From Acidobacteria subdivision 2 bacterium RH1 MAG20 (GTDB taxonomy: Bacteria; Acidobacteriota; Terriglobia; Terriglobales; Acidobacteriaceae), in contig NFUO01000247.1 of assembly GCA_002197545.1 (NCBI GenBank), forward strand, positions 1 to 46,611: a stretch of DNA of 46,611 nt, read 5' to 3'. Of this stretch, positions 17,021-26,473 are shown piece by piece. The notes under the pieces are model-generated. The model had not been told where the DNA came from. It did not search any database and saw nothing but the letters and a program-made list of their open reading frames with translations. The position numbers were made by a program, and so were the translations under genes. Numbering within the stretch: position 1 is the stretch's first letter; each line of letters opens with the position of its first letter.

Positions 17021-19576
17021 ATGGGCAAGTGGACGCGACGCGATTTAGTGAAGGTGGGGCTGGCGGCATCCGCTGGCGCGATGACGAGTGGAGAGATGTT
17101 TGCGCAGCCGATTGCTGCGGATGGCGCGGCTTCGATGCAGACGAGCGCAGGGGCTGCTCCACCGGAGATGAAGAATGGTCTGCGTGAGCGGCTGTTGATG
17201 GACTTCGGCTGGCGGTTTGCGCTGGGGAATGCGTGTGATACGGAGAAGGATTTCGGATTCGGCAAGCTGCGGCGCGAGGGGACGTTTGCGAAGGCCGGAA
17301 GGGTGGATGGCCCGGCGCAGATGAAGTTTGACGATTCGGCGTGGCGGACGGTGGACCTGCCGCATGACTGGGCGGTGGAGCTGCCCTTTGTGAACGATCC
17401 GATTCTGGTAGAGCATGGGGCGAGACCATTGGGGCGGGAGTATCCAGAGACGAGCGTGGGATGGTACCGGCGCGAGTTCAAAATTGCGGCAAACGATCTT
17501 GGCAAACGCATCAGCCTTGAGTTTGATGGCATCTTCCGCAATGCCATGGTGTTTTTGAACGGATACTACCTTGCGCAGAACATGAGTGGATATGCGCCGC
17601 TGGTAGTGGACGTTACGGACTTTCTCAACTATCCCGAGCCACAGGCTGGGAACTTTGATGTGGCCGCCCCAGGGGTGAATGTGCTGGCGGTGCGGGTAGA
17701 TGCGTCGCTCGATGAGGGATGGTTCTATGAGGGCGCGGGGATCTATCGGCATGTGTGGCTGAGGAAGACTGCGCCGGTGCATGTGGCGCTGTGGGGAAAT
17801 TACATTCACTCTTCAGTTACAAATTCATCAGCTGTTGTACATGTAAGCACAGAGGTTACAAATGCCGCTGAAGTTGCCGTACAGGCACGCGTTCGGACGG
17901 TATTGATGGATCGTGATGGCAAGACCGTTGGCGCTGCTGTTTCGAGGATGGTTGCCATCGCCGCTGGGTCCACGTCCACTTTTGAAGCGGAAGCTATGGT
18001 GACGAAGCCGAGGCTCTGGTCGCTGGAGGAACCGAATCTCTATCGCGCAGTGACAGTGGTAGAGGCCGATGGAAAGTCGGTCGATCAGGATGAGACGACG
18101 TTCGGAATTCGGACGCTGCGGTTCGATGCCGAGAAGGGCTTCTTCCTCAATGGAAAGCCGGTGAAGATCAAGGGAATGTGCAATCACCAGGACCATGCAG
18201 GAGTGGGAGAGGCGATTCCCGACCGGTTACAGGCTTACCGGATCGAGCGGCTGAAGGGGATGGGCACGAATGGCTGCAGGACATCGCACAATGCGCCGAC
18301 GCCGGAGTTCCTGGATGCATGCGACCGGATGGGAATGCTGGTGATGGATGAGACGCGAACCATGTCCTCGAACGAGGAGGGGATGAGTGAGCTGGAACGA
18401 CTGGTGAAGCGTGACAGGAACCATCCCAGCGTCATCATCTGGTCGCTGGGCAATGAGGAGCCGCAGCAGGCGTCGCGTCGCGGTGCGCGCATTGTGGGGT
18501 CGATGAAGAAGCTGCAGCAGAAGCTCGATCCTTCGCGGGTGTGTACGGTCGCGATGAACGGCAACTGGGGCGGAGTGGGCATTTCAACCGTCGTGGACGT
18601 GCAGGGATTTAATTACAACGACGGTAAGATCGATGCATTTCATAAACAATATCCGCAGAAGCCTTCCATTGGAACTGAGACCGCGAGCACGATAGCGACT
18701 CGTGGAATCTACACAACCGATCCGGTGCGGGGTTATATGAGTGCGTATGATGTGAACCCTGTTCCGTGGGGAGCTACGGCTGAGCAGTGGTGGTCGCTCT
18801 ATGATTCGCGCGATTTTCTGTCGGGAGGGTTCTGCTGGACAGGGTTTGACTACCGCGGAGAGACGACGCCGTATAAGTGGCCGTGCATCAGCTCGCATTT
18901 TGGCGTGATGGATACTTGCGGCTTTCCGAAGGACACCTATTTCTATTACAAGGCCTGGTGGGGTGTTGAGCCGGTGCTGCATCTGTTGCCGCACTGGAAC
19001 TGGGCGGGTAAAGAAGGACAGGAGATCGAGGTCTGGGCATATTGTAACCAGGACAGTGTCGAATTATTTTTGAACGGCACAAGCCTGGACTCGCAGCCGG
19101 TGAAGAAGAACGGCCATCTGGTCTGGAAAGTGAAGTATGCCCCGGGCGTTATAGAGGCGCGGGCCAGCAAGAGCGGGCGTGTTGTACTGACGGAGAAGAG
19201 AGAGACTGCCGGGCCTGCCGCGAAGATTGTCGCTGCTCCGGACCGCGCGAAAATCGCTGCGGATGGCGAGGACATTTCGGTGGTGAACCTGACGATTGTG
19301 GATGCACAGGGGCGGCCGGTGCCGACGGCATCGAACCTGATGACGTTCCGTGTGAGCGGGCCGGGCAAGCTGATTGGCGTGGGCAATGGCGATCCGAGCT
19401 GCCATGAGTCGGACAAGGGCACGCAGCGGAGCGCGTTCAATGGACTTTGCATGGGGATTGTGCAGGGCAAGCGCGGCGAGCCGGGGAAGGTGACGGTGAC
19501 GGTCAGCGCGGAAGGGTTGGAGGAGACCTCGGTAGTGGTGGAGTGTGAGGCGGGAACCTTGCGGCCTGTGGCGTGA
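17021..19576 (+). CDS. Exported GH2 glycoside hydrolase, beta-galactosidase-like
   Basis: This 851-residue enzyme begins with a twin-arginine signal (TRRDLVKVGLAASAGAM), so it is probably folded before export. Domains: jelly-roll sugar-binding (about 60-240, VDLPHDWAVELPF and VGWYRREF), Ig-like (about 245-350), TIM barrel (about 355-650), then one or two C-terminal Ig/DUF4982-like domains (about 660-845). The acid/base is Glu479 in WSLGNEEP and the nucleophile Glu553 in IGTETAS, in the positions expected for family 2; NHQDHAGVGEAIPDRLQ and DETRTMSSNEEG are typical neighbouring text. Family 2 includes beta-galactosidases, glucuronidases and others; beta-galactosidase is the closest fit but the substrate is not proven. 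It is convergent with a second, interrupted GH2 gene at 19630-21519. Confidence 0.9.
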   Translation: MGKWTRRDLVKVGLAASAGAMTSGEMFAQPIAADGAASMQTSAGAAPPEMKNGLRERLLMDFGWRFALGNACDTEKDFGFGKLRREGTFAKAGRVDGPAQMKFDDSAWRTVDLPHDWAVELPFVNDPILVEHGARPLGREYPETSVGWYRREFKIAANDLGKRISLEFDGIFRNAMVFLNGYYLAQNMSGYAPLVVDVTDFLNYPEPQAGNFDVAAPGVNVLAVRVDASLDEGWFYEGAGIYRHVWLRKTAPVHVALWGNYIHSSVTNSSAVVHVSTEVTNAAEVAVQARVRTVLMDRDGKTVGAAVSRMVAIAAGSTSTFEAEAMVTKPRLWSLEEPNLYRAVTVVEADGKSVDQDETTFGIRTLRFDAEKGFFLNGKPVKIKGMCNHQDHAGVGEAIPDRLQAYRIERLKGMGTNGCRTSHNAPTPEFLDACDRMGMLVMDETRTMSSNEEGMSELERLVKRDRNHPSVIIWSLGNEEPQQASRRGARIVGSMKKLQQKLDPSRVCTVAMNGNWGGVGISTVVDVQGFNYNDGKIDAFHKQYPQKPSIGTETASTIATRGIYTTDPVRGYMSAYDVNPVPWGATAEQWWSLYDSRDFLSGGFCWTGFDYRGETTPYKWPCISSHFGVMDTCGFPKDTYFYYKAWWGVEPVLHLLPHWNWAGKEGQEIEVWAYCNQDSVELFLNGTSLDSQPVKKNGHLVWKVKYAPGVIEARASKSGRVVLTEKRETAGPAAKIVAAPDRAKIAADGEDISVVNLTIVDAQGRPVPTASNLMTFRVSGPGKLIGVGNGDPSCHESDKGTQRSAFNGLCMGIVQGKRGEPGKVTVTVSAEGLEETSVVVECEAGTLRPVA

Positions 19577-19629
19577 TGAGAGGCTGCGTTCCTCGCAAAG
19601 TGCTTGTGTAGCACAGCCCTGAATCATTG

Positions 19630-21519
19630 TTACTCGGCTTTGCCGAAGGTCTTATCCTTGTAGGCCTTTTGGAGGACGTAGAAGGCCTGCTTCTTTTCCC
19701 CTTGGTCGGAGATGAGGCCTTTGCGGTTGAAGTTGTCCTGAAGGCCAGGCAGGGTGCGCATGGGAGAGCGAAAGTCCATGAGCACCCAGGCGCTGGTGCC
19801 GCGGAGCTGCGGGATGCGGTTAAGCATGGGGATCTGATGCTTGAAGACGTCGGCCTGATACTCCTCAGTCCAGCGCTGGGTGGCAGGGCCGTGAAGACCG
19901 GCTTTGGCACCGGCGCCGAACTCCGACATGATGACAGGCTTCTGATAGCGGATGTCCCAGGAAGTGGTGTCGGCTCCCGCGGGCTTCTGTTCGTACCAGC
20001 CGATGTATTCGTTGGTGCCGATGACGTCGAGGGCCTGCCCTAGCGGATCGTCGACGATCTTGGTGGAGCCGGTTGCGGTCTTCTGCGTTCGGACCAGCAG
20101 CGCTGCGGTGACGAGACGGGTAGGATCGAGGGTACGGGCCTCGTTGGCCATGGTGGTGAGGTACTTGGTGCGGGTTGGATTGTTGGGCGTCTCGTTGGCG
20201 ACGGACCAGAGAATGACGGAGGCCTTATCGCGGTCGCGGCGAATCATCTCGCCGAGCTGCTGCTTGGATTTGACGAGGACGGCGGGGTTGTCGAATTCGA
20301 GCGCCCAGTAGTCGGGGATCTCGGACCAGACGAGGATGCCGAGCCGGTCGCTGGCGCGGGTCATGCGCTGATCGTGCGGATAATGGGCGAGGCGGACGAA
20401 GTTGCAGCCCATCTCTTTGGCCCAACCGAGGAGCGTGTCCACATCCTTCTCGCTGTAGGCACGACCGGTGCGGTAGGGTGCTTCGGCATGTATGGCGACG
20501 CCACGAAGGAAGATGGGTTTGCCGTTGAGCAAGATCTCGGTGCTGCGGGTTTCGATGGTGCGGAAGCCCATGTCATCTTCGAGATGGTCGGCGCCGGCGG
20601 TGAGGTTGATTTTGTAGAGCTTTGGATTGCCCGGCGACCAGAGACTGAGGGATTTGACGGGCAGCTTGATGGCGGCGCGGTCGTCTGCGCCGACGGAGGC
20701 CTGCGTTGTGGCGTTGAGTTCCGGGATGGCAACGGTGACGGTGGCGCCAGGTGCCGCGTTTCCAACATGGACGTAGCCTTCGATTGTCCGTTCAGAACCG
20801 AGGTCGTGGTTGGCGCGGCTGAGATGGAGGTCGTAGTCGTCGATGAACTGCTCAGGCACGTCTACAAGAGAGACATCGCGGGTGAGTCCGCCGTAGTTCC
20901 ACCAGTCGGTTTGGAGCGTGGGGACTCCGTCGGCGATGCGGGTATTGTCGACGGCGACGATGACGAAGTTGTCGCCATCTTTGACGATGCCGGTGATGTC
21001 GCAGTCGAAGGGGGTGAAGCCGCCCTCATGCTCGCAGGCCTTTTTAGTATTGACCCAGACGAAGCTGCGGTAGTTGGCGGCTCCGAAGTGGATGAAGGTG
21101 CGGGTATTTGGCTTCGGAGAATATTTGAAGTCCTTCTCGTACCACATGACGCCTTCGTAATAGAAGAGGTCAGGTCGCTGGGTATTCCAGTTGCCGGGAA
21201 CCGTGAGCGTGGGCGAGATGGCGAAGTTGTATTCGACGGGGCCACCCTCGGGTTACTGCTTCGCGTTCATGAAGTAGCCGTTGGCCTTGAGCTCGTGGTG
21301 AGAGGAGTAGAGTCCAGTGGCGTAAGGATCGACGATGGTATGCCAGTCGCCATCGAGCGAGGTGGCGGGACGATGGTCGATGTCTACAAGCAGAGTGGTG
21401 TTGGCGGAGGATTGGGCGTGGGCAATGATGGCGGCGGTAAAGATCAGCGTGGTGCTCAGAGTCGTGAGGAGATTTTTGCGGAGGCGATGGCAGAGGGCAT
21501 CGATGAACATGATGACCAT
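19630..21519 (-). pseudogene. GH2 hydrolase, beta-glucuronidase-like, interrupted by an ochre codon
   Basis: Read from ATG 21519 (or 21510, MFIDAL) the protein has a signal peptide (LLTTLSTTLIFTAAIIAHAQ) and the start of a GH2 sugar-binding domain (LVDIDHRPATSLDGDWHTI), then TAA at 21253-21255, after which the same frame continues without a break: PEGGPVEYNF, LTVPGNWNTQRPDLFYYEG, then WYEKDF and the rest of a GH2 enzyme. The TAA follows CAG and would become CAA (Gln) by one base. The downstream part alone (ATG 21147, 505 residues) keeps the TIM barrel with acid/base Glu in SVANETPN and nucleophile in IMSEFGAG, but lacks the signal peptide and first strands. The gene starts 9-18 nt after the histidine-kinase stop, so they share a transcript. 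It may be a recent pseudogene or a sequence error. Confidence 0.8.
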
Positions 21520-21527
21520 GATACGAG

Positions 21528-24524
21528 TTAGCGCAGAGGTGGCGGGGACAGCTCCTCCGCCCATGGCAGAAAGAGAGAGAAGACGGTGCCGTGGTGGACA
21601 GGATGTTGGGTGCTGCGGAAGGTGAGGCGGCCCTGGTGCCGGGTGACGATTTCGGCTGAGATCCAGAGGCCGAGGCCGGTGCCGTTGAGGTCTTTGGTGG
21701 TGTAGAAAGGCTCGAAGAGGCGGGCTCGCACCTCGGGCGACATGCCGTGTCCGGTGTCGGCAATGGTGATGCGGATGCCTTTGCGGCCCTTTGAGTAACC
21801 AGCGGAGTCGTCGGTTGTGTCGTGGGCGCGGACAACGAGGCGGCCACCCTGGCGCATGGCGTCGATGGCGTTGGCGATGAGGTTATTGAGGACTTGCCGA
21901 ATATCGTTTTCGAAGCAGAGGATGCGCGTGGCAGTGGCATACGTGGCCTCGACTTTGATGTTTGAGTTGGCGAGGCGGCCCTGGTAGAGATTGAGGACAG
22001 CATTGACGAGGTCGGCTGCGGTGACGTTGGTGGCGCGGACAGCCTGACGATGGAAGCGAAGCGTCTGAGTGGCGATCTGGCAGACGCGGGAGAGCTCGCT
22101 CTGCGCTGTTTTGACATAATTCCGCACACCCTCCGACAGATCGTTGGAGAGGGAGATCAGATAGAGAAGGTTGGTGATGGCTTCGAGCGGATTATTGATC
22201 TCGTGCGAGATGGAGCTGGCGAGGCGGCCCACGGCTGCTAGTTTTTCGCTCTGGATAAGGGCATTTTCTGCCTTCTTCTGATGGGTGACCTCGAGGATGA
22301 CTGCGGCGATTGCTTCGATTTTTCCCTCGGCGTTATAGACCGGGGAATAGTTGACATTCCAGAAGCGGTGTTGGCCGGGCCGGCTTGGAAGCTCGCCTTC
22401 GAGAATGTGATTTCTGACAACACCGCCTGCGGCAACCTGTTGAAACAGCTCTTTCAGGCCCGCGAGCGGGGCGATTTCGGTGATGGGACGGCCGAGGATC
22501 TTGTCTTTGGGAAGACCGATAATGGCAGCCTGGTGATCGTTCACGCGCAGGTAGCGGAATTCCACGGGATCAAAGAGCGCGAGGCCGACGGGAGCGGTAT
22601 CGTAGATGGTTTCGAGCTCGGCACGCTGGCGCTCTGTCTCAACCTGTTTTTGGAGCAGTGTTTCAGCAGAGGCCTTGCGGTCGTCGATGTCCATGGCGAC
22701 GCCAAACCAGTGGAGAATAGTGCCCGATGCGTCTCTGATGGGTTTGGCTCTCACCGACCACCAGCGGGCAGAGCCATCGTGGGCACGAATCATGCGAGCT
22801 TCGATATCGAACTCCGAGCCGGCAGAGATGCAGTGGGTCCAGGTATCGACGACGTGCTTGCGGTCGTCGGGATGGAAGGCTGTAATCCACTGGTCGATGT
22901 CGGCCACAGTGAAGCCGAGATAGTCGAGGAAACCACGGTTGGCGTAAGTGATGTTGCCGGCGTGGTCGGCCATCCAGATGGCCTGGGGATTGAGATCGGC
23001 CAGGGCCCTGTAACGGGCCTCGCTGGTGGCGAGCGCGACGGCGGCGAGCTTCTGCTCGTGGATGTCAGTGGAGACGCCAAGCCATGACTCGATGTTACCG
23101 GCGCGATCGCGAATAGGAATACTGCGGGCGAGCAGCCAGCGGTATTCCTGGGTCTTCGCGTTGAGCAGGCGCAATTCCACGGAATATTCCTCGCCGGTAG
23201 CAAGCGAGTGTGCCCAGACTTCTTGAACATTCTGCAGATCATCGGGATGGACAGAGGTTAGACCTCCATCCTCTATGAGCTGCTCAAGAGTGAGATCGAG
23301 ATAGTCAAGAAGCCGCTGATTGGCGAAGTCGAGTTTGCCTGCGGCGTTCGCGGTGTAGATGAGCTGCGGGCCAAGTTCGGTGAGCAGGCGGTAACGGGAT
23401 TCGCTCTCGCGCAGGGCGGCTTCGTCGCGGCGTTGTTGCGTGACGTCGCGGAAGAAGACGATGATGCCGTCATCGGAGGGAAGAGAAAGGATGTTGAACC
23501 AGAGATTGAGAGGCTCGGGATAGAAGGCCTCGAAGGTCGTGGGAACACGGTCGCGCATGGTGCGCTCGTAGTTGAAGTGGAAGTCGGTGTCGAGCGCGGC
23601 GGGAAACTCTTCCCAGATGTTCTTGCCCAGGAGACCTTCCTCTGGAGAGAGAATCTGGGTAGCCCGGTTATTGGCGAAGGTGAAGCGCCAGTTACGGTCA
23701 ATTCCGATGATGGCGTCGGTCGTGACTTCAAAGACCTGGTCGAGCTGCCGGGTGACCTCGTCGCGCCGTTGTTCGGCCAGCTTACGGGAGGTGATGTCGT
23801 TGAAGAACAGGATGATGCCATCTTCGTAAGGCCGGGCGTAGACGCGGAACCAGGAGTGAAGCGGTTCGGGATAGAAGGCTTCAAACTCCGTGGGAATCCG
23901 TTGCTCCATCGTCATGCGATAGCTGGAGTTGAAGGGTTCCAATGTCACATGAGGAAAAAGATGCCAGACGTTTTCGCCGATCAGCGGGCCCGAGGCCAGC
24001 ATATCGACAGCGCGCCAGTTAGCGAAGGTGAAGGTCCAGTTTTTATCGACGCAGAGGATCGCTTCGGGCGTGGCATCGAAAGCCTGCTGGAGACGCCTGG
24101 CGGCGATGTCCCGTGTTTGCTCGACCATCTTGGCCGCGGAGATGTCTTTGTAGAAGACGGCGATCCCGTCCTTGCACGGTGTAACCAGGACATCCATCCA
24201 GATTTTGAGCGTCTTGTGGAAGAACTCGAACCTGCGGGGGAAGCGCTCGCGCATGGTGGTCAGGAAATTTTCTTCGACGAGAGTGCCGCGCATCTCCGGG
24301 CGTATATCCCAGTAGATCTTTCCGATGGAACCATCGAGGCCAAGCTGGCTGACGCGAATGGCCTGCTGGTTCGCGTAAATAATGCGGAAATTACGGTCGA
24401 ATTCAAGGATCGCATCCGGCGAAGCGTCGAGCAGGGCAGCGATATTTGGACCAAAGGTGTTGGATGAGACTGCGGTCGCAGACTTCGTGGGGAACGCCGT
24501 TTTCAAGGAAGGCGTGCGTGGCAT
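21528..24524 (-). CDS. Soluble multi-PAS sensor histidine kinase
   Basis: A 998-residue kinase with no membrane segment or signal peptide, so it should sense in the cytoplasm. Six PAS modules can be counted (about 25-130, 140-255, 265-380, 385-505, 510-635, 650-775); the second and third are close copies of each other (EFEAFYPEPLHSWF and TFEAFYPEPLNLWF), suggesting internal duplication. The kinase core has the phosphoacceptor His near 774 (SISHEINNPLEA), N box NLIANAIDAM (about 883), DTGHGM (about 924) and GTGLGL (about 944). This is a PAS-rich hybrid-free kinase; no response regulator is adjacent, so its partner is elsewhere. The interrupted GH2 gene begins just after its stop. ATG 24524 is the first Met after an upstream stop; no strong ribosome binding site is apparent. 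Confidence 0.93.
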   Translation of the reverse strand: MPRTPSLKTAFPTKSATAVSSNTFGPNIAALLDASPDAILEFDRNFRIIYANQQAIRVSQLGLDGSIGKIYWDIRPEMRGTLVEENFLTTMRERFPRRFEFFHKTLKIWMDVLVTPCKDGIAVFYKDISAAKMVEQTRDIAARRLQQAFDATPEAILCVDKNWTFTFANWRAVDMLASGPLIGENVWHLFPHVTLEPFNSSYRMTMEQRIPTEFEAFYPEPLHSWFRVYARPYEDGIILFFNDITSRKLAEQRRDEVTRQLDQVFEVTTDAIIGIDRNWRFTFANNRATQILSPEEGLLGKNIWEEFPAALDTDFHFNYERTMRDRVPTTFEAFYPEPLNLWFNILSLPSDDGIIVFFRDVTQQRRDEAALRESESRYRLLTELGPQLIYTANAAGKLDFANQRLLDYLDLTLEQLIEDGGLTSVHPDDLQNVQEVWAHSLATGEEYSVELRLLNAKTQEYRWLLARSIPIRDRAGNIESWLGVSTDIHEQKLAAVALATSEARYRALADLNPQAIWMADHAGNITYANRGFLDYLGFTVADIDQWITAFHPDDRKHVVDTWTHCISAGSEFDIEARMIRAHDGSARWWSVRAKPIRDASGTILHWFGVAMDIDDRKASAETLLQKQVETERQRAELETIYDTAPVGLALFDPVEFRYLRVNDHQAAIIGLPKDKILGRPITEIAPLAGLKELFQQVAAGGVVRNHILEGELPSRPGQHRFWNVNYSPVYNAEGKIEAIAAVILEVTHQKKAENALIQSEKLAAVGRLASSISHEINNPLEAITNLLYLISLSNDLSEGVRNYVKTAQSELSRVCQIATQTLRFHRQAVRATNVTAADLVNAVLNLYQGRLANSNIKVEATYATATRILCFENDIRQVLNNLIANAIDAMRQGGRLVVRAHDTTDDSAGYSKGRKGIRITIADTGHGMSPEVRARLFEPFYTTKDLNGTGLGLWISAEIVTRHQGRLTFRSTQHPVHHGTVFSLFLPWAEELSPPPLR

Positions 24525-24548
24525 AGCTGCATTCTCAGTGTACTGAGA

Positions 24549-25292
24549 CTACTCTACGGGTTCGGGCGCGGAAAGAGCCTCGCCGGGGTGGAGGGCTTGA
24601 TGGAGGGATTCCAGATGCGCAACCCGCAACTCCAATGCTGCGATAGTGGCTCGCATGGCGATGAGTTCTTCCTGCAAAGTGGCGAGCAGCTCTCGTGAGG
24701 AGCTTGTGCCTGGACTGAGATCGGGAAGAGGCTGCGACCATGAGGACGGGGGAGCAGATACGGCAATCGCGCCGCCCAGCAGATGGCTGTAACGGGACTC
24801 GCGCGCGCCGGGCTGCCGGGCGAGCATGACGACGAGCGGGCCGGTTGCGTCCGCCGTCGCAGCACTCGTATCTTCGCTGGGTTGAGGGCGTGAGGCGAGA
24901 CGCTCGAGCGTGCTGCTGACGGCGGCGATATCGTCGAAGCTATACAGCCGGTCGGCGCGGCTGCGCAGTTCGCCCGGTGTCTGAGGCCCCCGCAGCATCA
25001 GCAGGCAGAGGACGGCGGTCTCGTCGCGGCGAAGATTCAGCACCGTGCGGATGCGGTGCTCGTATTTGGGCACGCGGCTGTCATGGACGGGCGCCGTCAG
25101 CATGAGGTCTTCGAGAGAATGCAGCGTCTGACGAACTTCGTCCTCGGTCAGCGTGAGCACGGGGTCGCGGCTCGACCGCTGATTGCACGCGTTGACCAGA
25201 GCGTTCAGTGAAAGCGGATAATTTTCCGGCGTGGTGATCTCTTTTTCAATGAGCGCGCCAAGTACGCGAAGCTGGATAGGGTCAAGCGTCAT
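24549..25292 (-). CDS. YceH/DUF480 family winged-helix protein
   Basis: A 247-residue protein of the UPF0502 (YceH, DUF480) family, recognised from LDPIQLRVLGALIEKE, TTPENYPLSLNALVNACNQ and SSRDPVLTLTEDEVRQTL at the N terminus. Two winged-helix repeats occupy about residues 1-180 (second one: LRRDETAVLCLLMLRGPQTPGELRSR). The C-terminal 50 residues form a heptad-like helix (ELLATLQEELIAMRATIAAL), a likely coiled coil for dimerisation. In enterobacteria YceH lies near mviN/murJ genes, but its function is not established; DNA binding is plausible from the fold. It precedes the histidine kinase on the same strand with a 24-nt gap, so the two may be co-transcribed. Confidence 0.88.
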   Translation of the reverse strand: MTLDPIQLRVLGALIEKEITTPENYPLSLNALVNACNQRSSRDPVLTLTEDEVRQTLHSLEDLMLTAPVHDSRVPKYEHRIRTVLNLRRDETAVLCLLMLRGPQTPGELRSRADRLYSFDDIAAVSSTLERLASRPQPSEDTSAATADATGPLVVMLARQPGARESRYSHLLGGAIAVSAPPSSWSQPLPDLSPGTSSSRELLATLQEELIAMRATIAALELRVAHLESLHQALHPGEALSAPEPVE

Positions 25293-25521
25293 AACTCTAT
25301 GGTGACATACCGGATACAGCCCAGGAGGGTGGCTTGTTCTCCGGCTTCATGAGGCCATGCGACGAACCATAAAGGGAAACTCTTACACAAAAGTTGCCTC
25401 TGCGGTGGACCTCCCGGTGCATAAGCTGTTTTCCGGCGGGTAAAATGGGATTTACGAATGGTGTTTAGTGAACTGCATTGGCGTGGGCCCATTCGTGGAA
25501 TCAGACCCTTGGAGTATATGG

Positions 25522-26160
25522 ATGAAGCTTCGTTTTAGCGGATGGGCGATCGCTGCGGTTGTGGCAACAATGGTGTTCATGGTGGGTGGCTCGGCAAAGG
25601 CCGGGGAGACGACCGACGCATCTGTCTCCAGCCTGGAAAGTGGTCCGCGCTACACGTTGCATCTCCATCATCTGCATACCGGCGAAAGCCTCGATGTGGT
25701 CTACCGAGTAGGCGACACTTATATTCCGGCGGCGCTCGATAAGCTGAACTATTTTCTGCGCGACCATCGTACCGAGGCTGAAAAGGCCTATGACCCGAAG
25801 GAGTTCGACCTGCTCCATGCACTGATGTCGAAGCTGGATCGGCCCAATGGCGTCATCGACATCGTCTGCGGCTACCGCACTCCCTGGAGCAATCACTTTC
25901 TAAGAACGCGTTCGGCCAACACCGGTGTGGCAGAGCAGAGTCAGCATGTGGAGGCAAAGGCCATTGATATTCGCGTGCCCGGTGTCTCCACGCTGAGACT
26001 GCGGAATGCGGCGCTGAGCCTGCACGACGGGGGAGTGGGCTACTATCCGGTGTCGCAGTTTGTGCATGTGGATGTGGGGCCGGTGCGGGAATGGTCGTTT
26101 GGTCGGTCACGTTCGCGCTCCCGGCGGTACCACGCTCGAATGCGGGTCGCCGGAGAGTAA
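25522..26160 (+). CDS. DUF882/YcbK-like peptidase M15-type exported protein
   Basis: The frame is open from 25468, but ATG 25522 has a TTGGAG site 7 nt upstream and starts the signal peptide (MKLRFSGWAIAAVVATMV..GSAKA), giving 212 residues. The domain is DUF882 (YcbK), a relative of the zinc D,D-carboxypeptidase M15 fold: LHHLHTGESLDVVYR, FDLLHALMSKL, VCGYRTPWSN, then possible zinc ligands His in SQHVEAKAIDIR (with Asp) and His in FVHVDVG. An Arg/Ser-rich tail (FGRSRSRSRRYHARMR) follows. Members are exported murein-active or murein-binding proteins; the YcbK gene in E. coli adjoins the L,D-transpeptidase ycbB. Enzymatic activity here is inferred, not shown. Confidence 0.88.
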   Translation: MKLRFSGWAIAAVVATMVFMVGGSAKAGETTDASVSSLESGPRYTLHLHHLHTGESLDVVYRVGDTYIPAALDKLNYFLRDHRTEAEKAYDPKEFDLLHALMSKLDRPNGVIDIVCGYRTPWSNHFLRTRSANTGVAEQSQHVEAKAIDIRVPGVSTLRLRNAALSLHDGGVGYYPVSQFVHVDVGPVREWSFGRSRSRSRRYHARMRVAGE

Positions 26161-26473
26161 GTTATTGTTGGTTCGCCGGGCGCTTCGGCAGGGCCTTTTA
26201 GATGGGTGCGGAAAACTCCATGCTTTGAAGAGCAGAGCTTAAGTCCCGCCGAAAGTGTAATCAAATCAATGCGGCTTTACAGGCTGCTGAAAAACTCCTT
26301 TATTGGTGCTTTTCGGATTAGCGCGGGGCTTCAGCCCCACGACAAGTGTCTGAAAATACAAAGGGCTTTAGCCCCGGGCATTCTCTCTATCGCCGCATAT
26401 GACCCAAAAGTCGGTTAGTGTGATTCATATCCAATGCCCTAATATTAAGATGCTCTTCCCGAACTGACAGCCG
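26161..26473. other. Spacer with palindrome doublet
   Basis: No gene is visible in these 313 bp. They contain the doublet of GGCTTNAGCC-type palindromes listed at 26325-26374, and two copies of a GGAAAACTCC/GAAAAACTCC-like motif (near 26211 and 26289) that also precedes a doublet member near 43203. No T-rich terminator or riboswitch is apparent. Confidence 0.5.
26325..26374. repeat. Palindrome doublet (GGCTTNAGCC family)
   Basis: GGGGCTTCAGCCCC (26325-26338) and GGGCTTTAGCCC (26363-26374), each with 6- or 5-nt arms plus the shared centre, separated by 24 bp. Same organisation as the doublets at 4101, 41476, 42004 and 43224. Confidence 0.75.
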
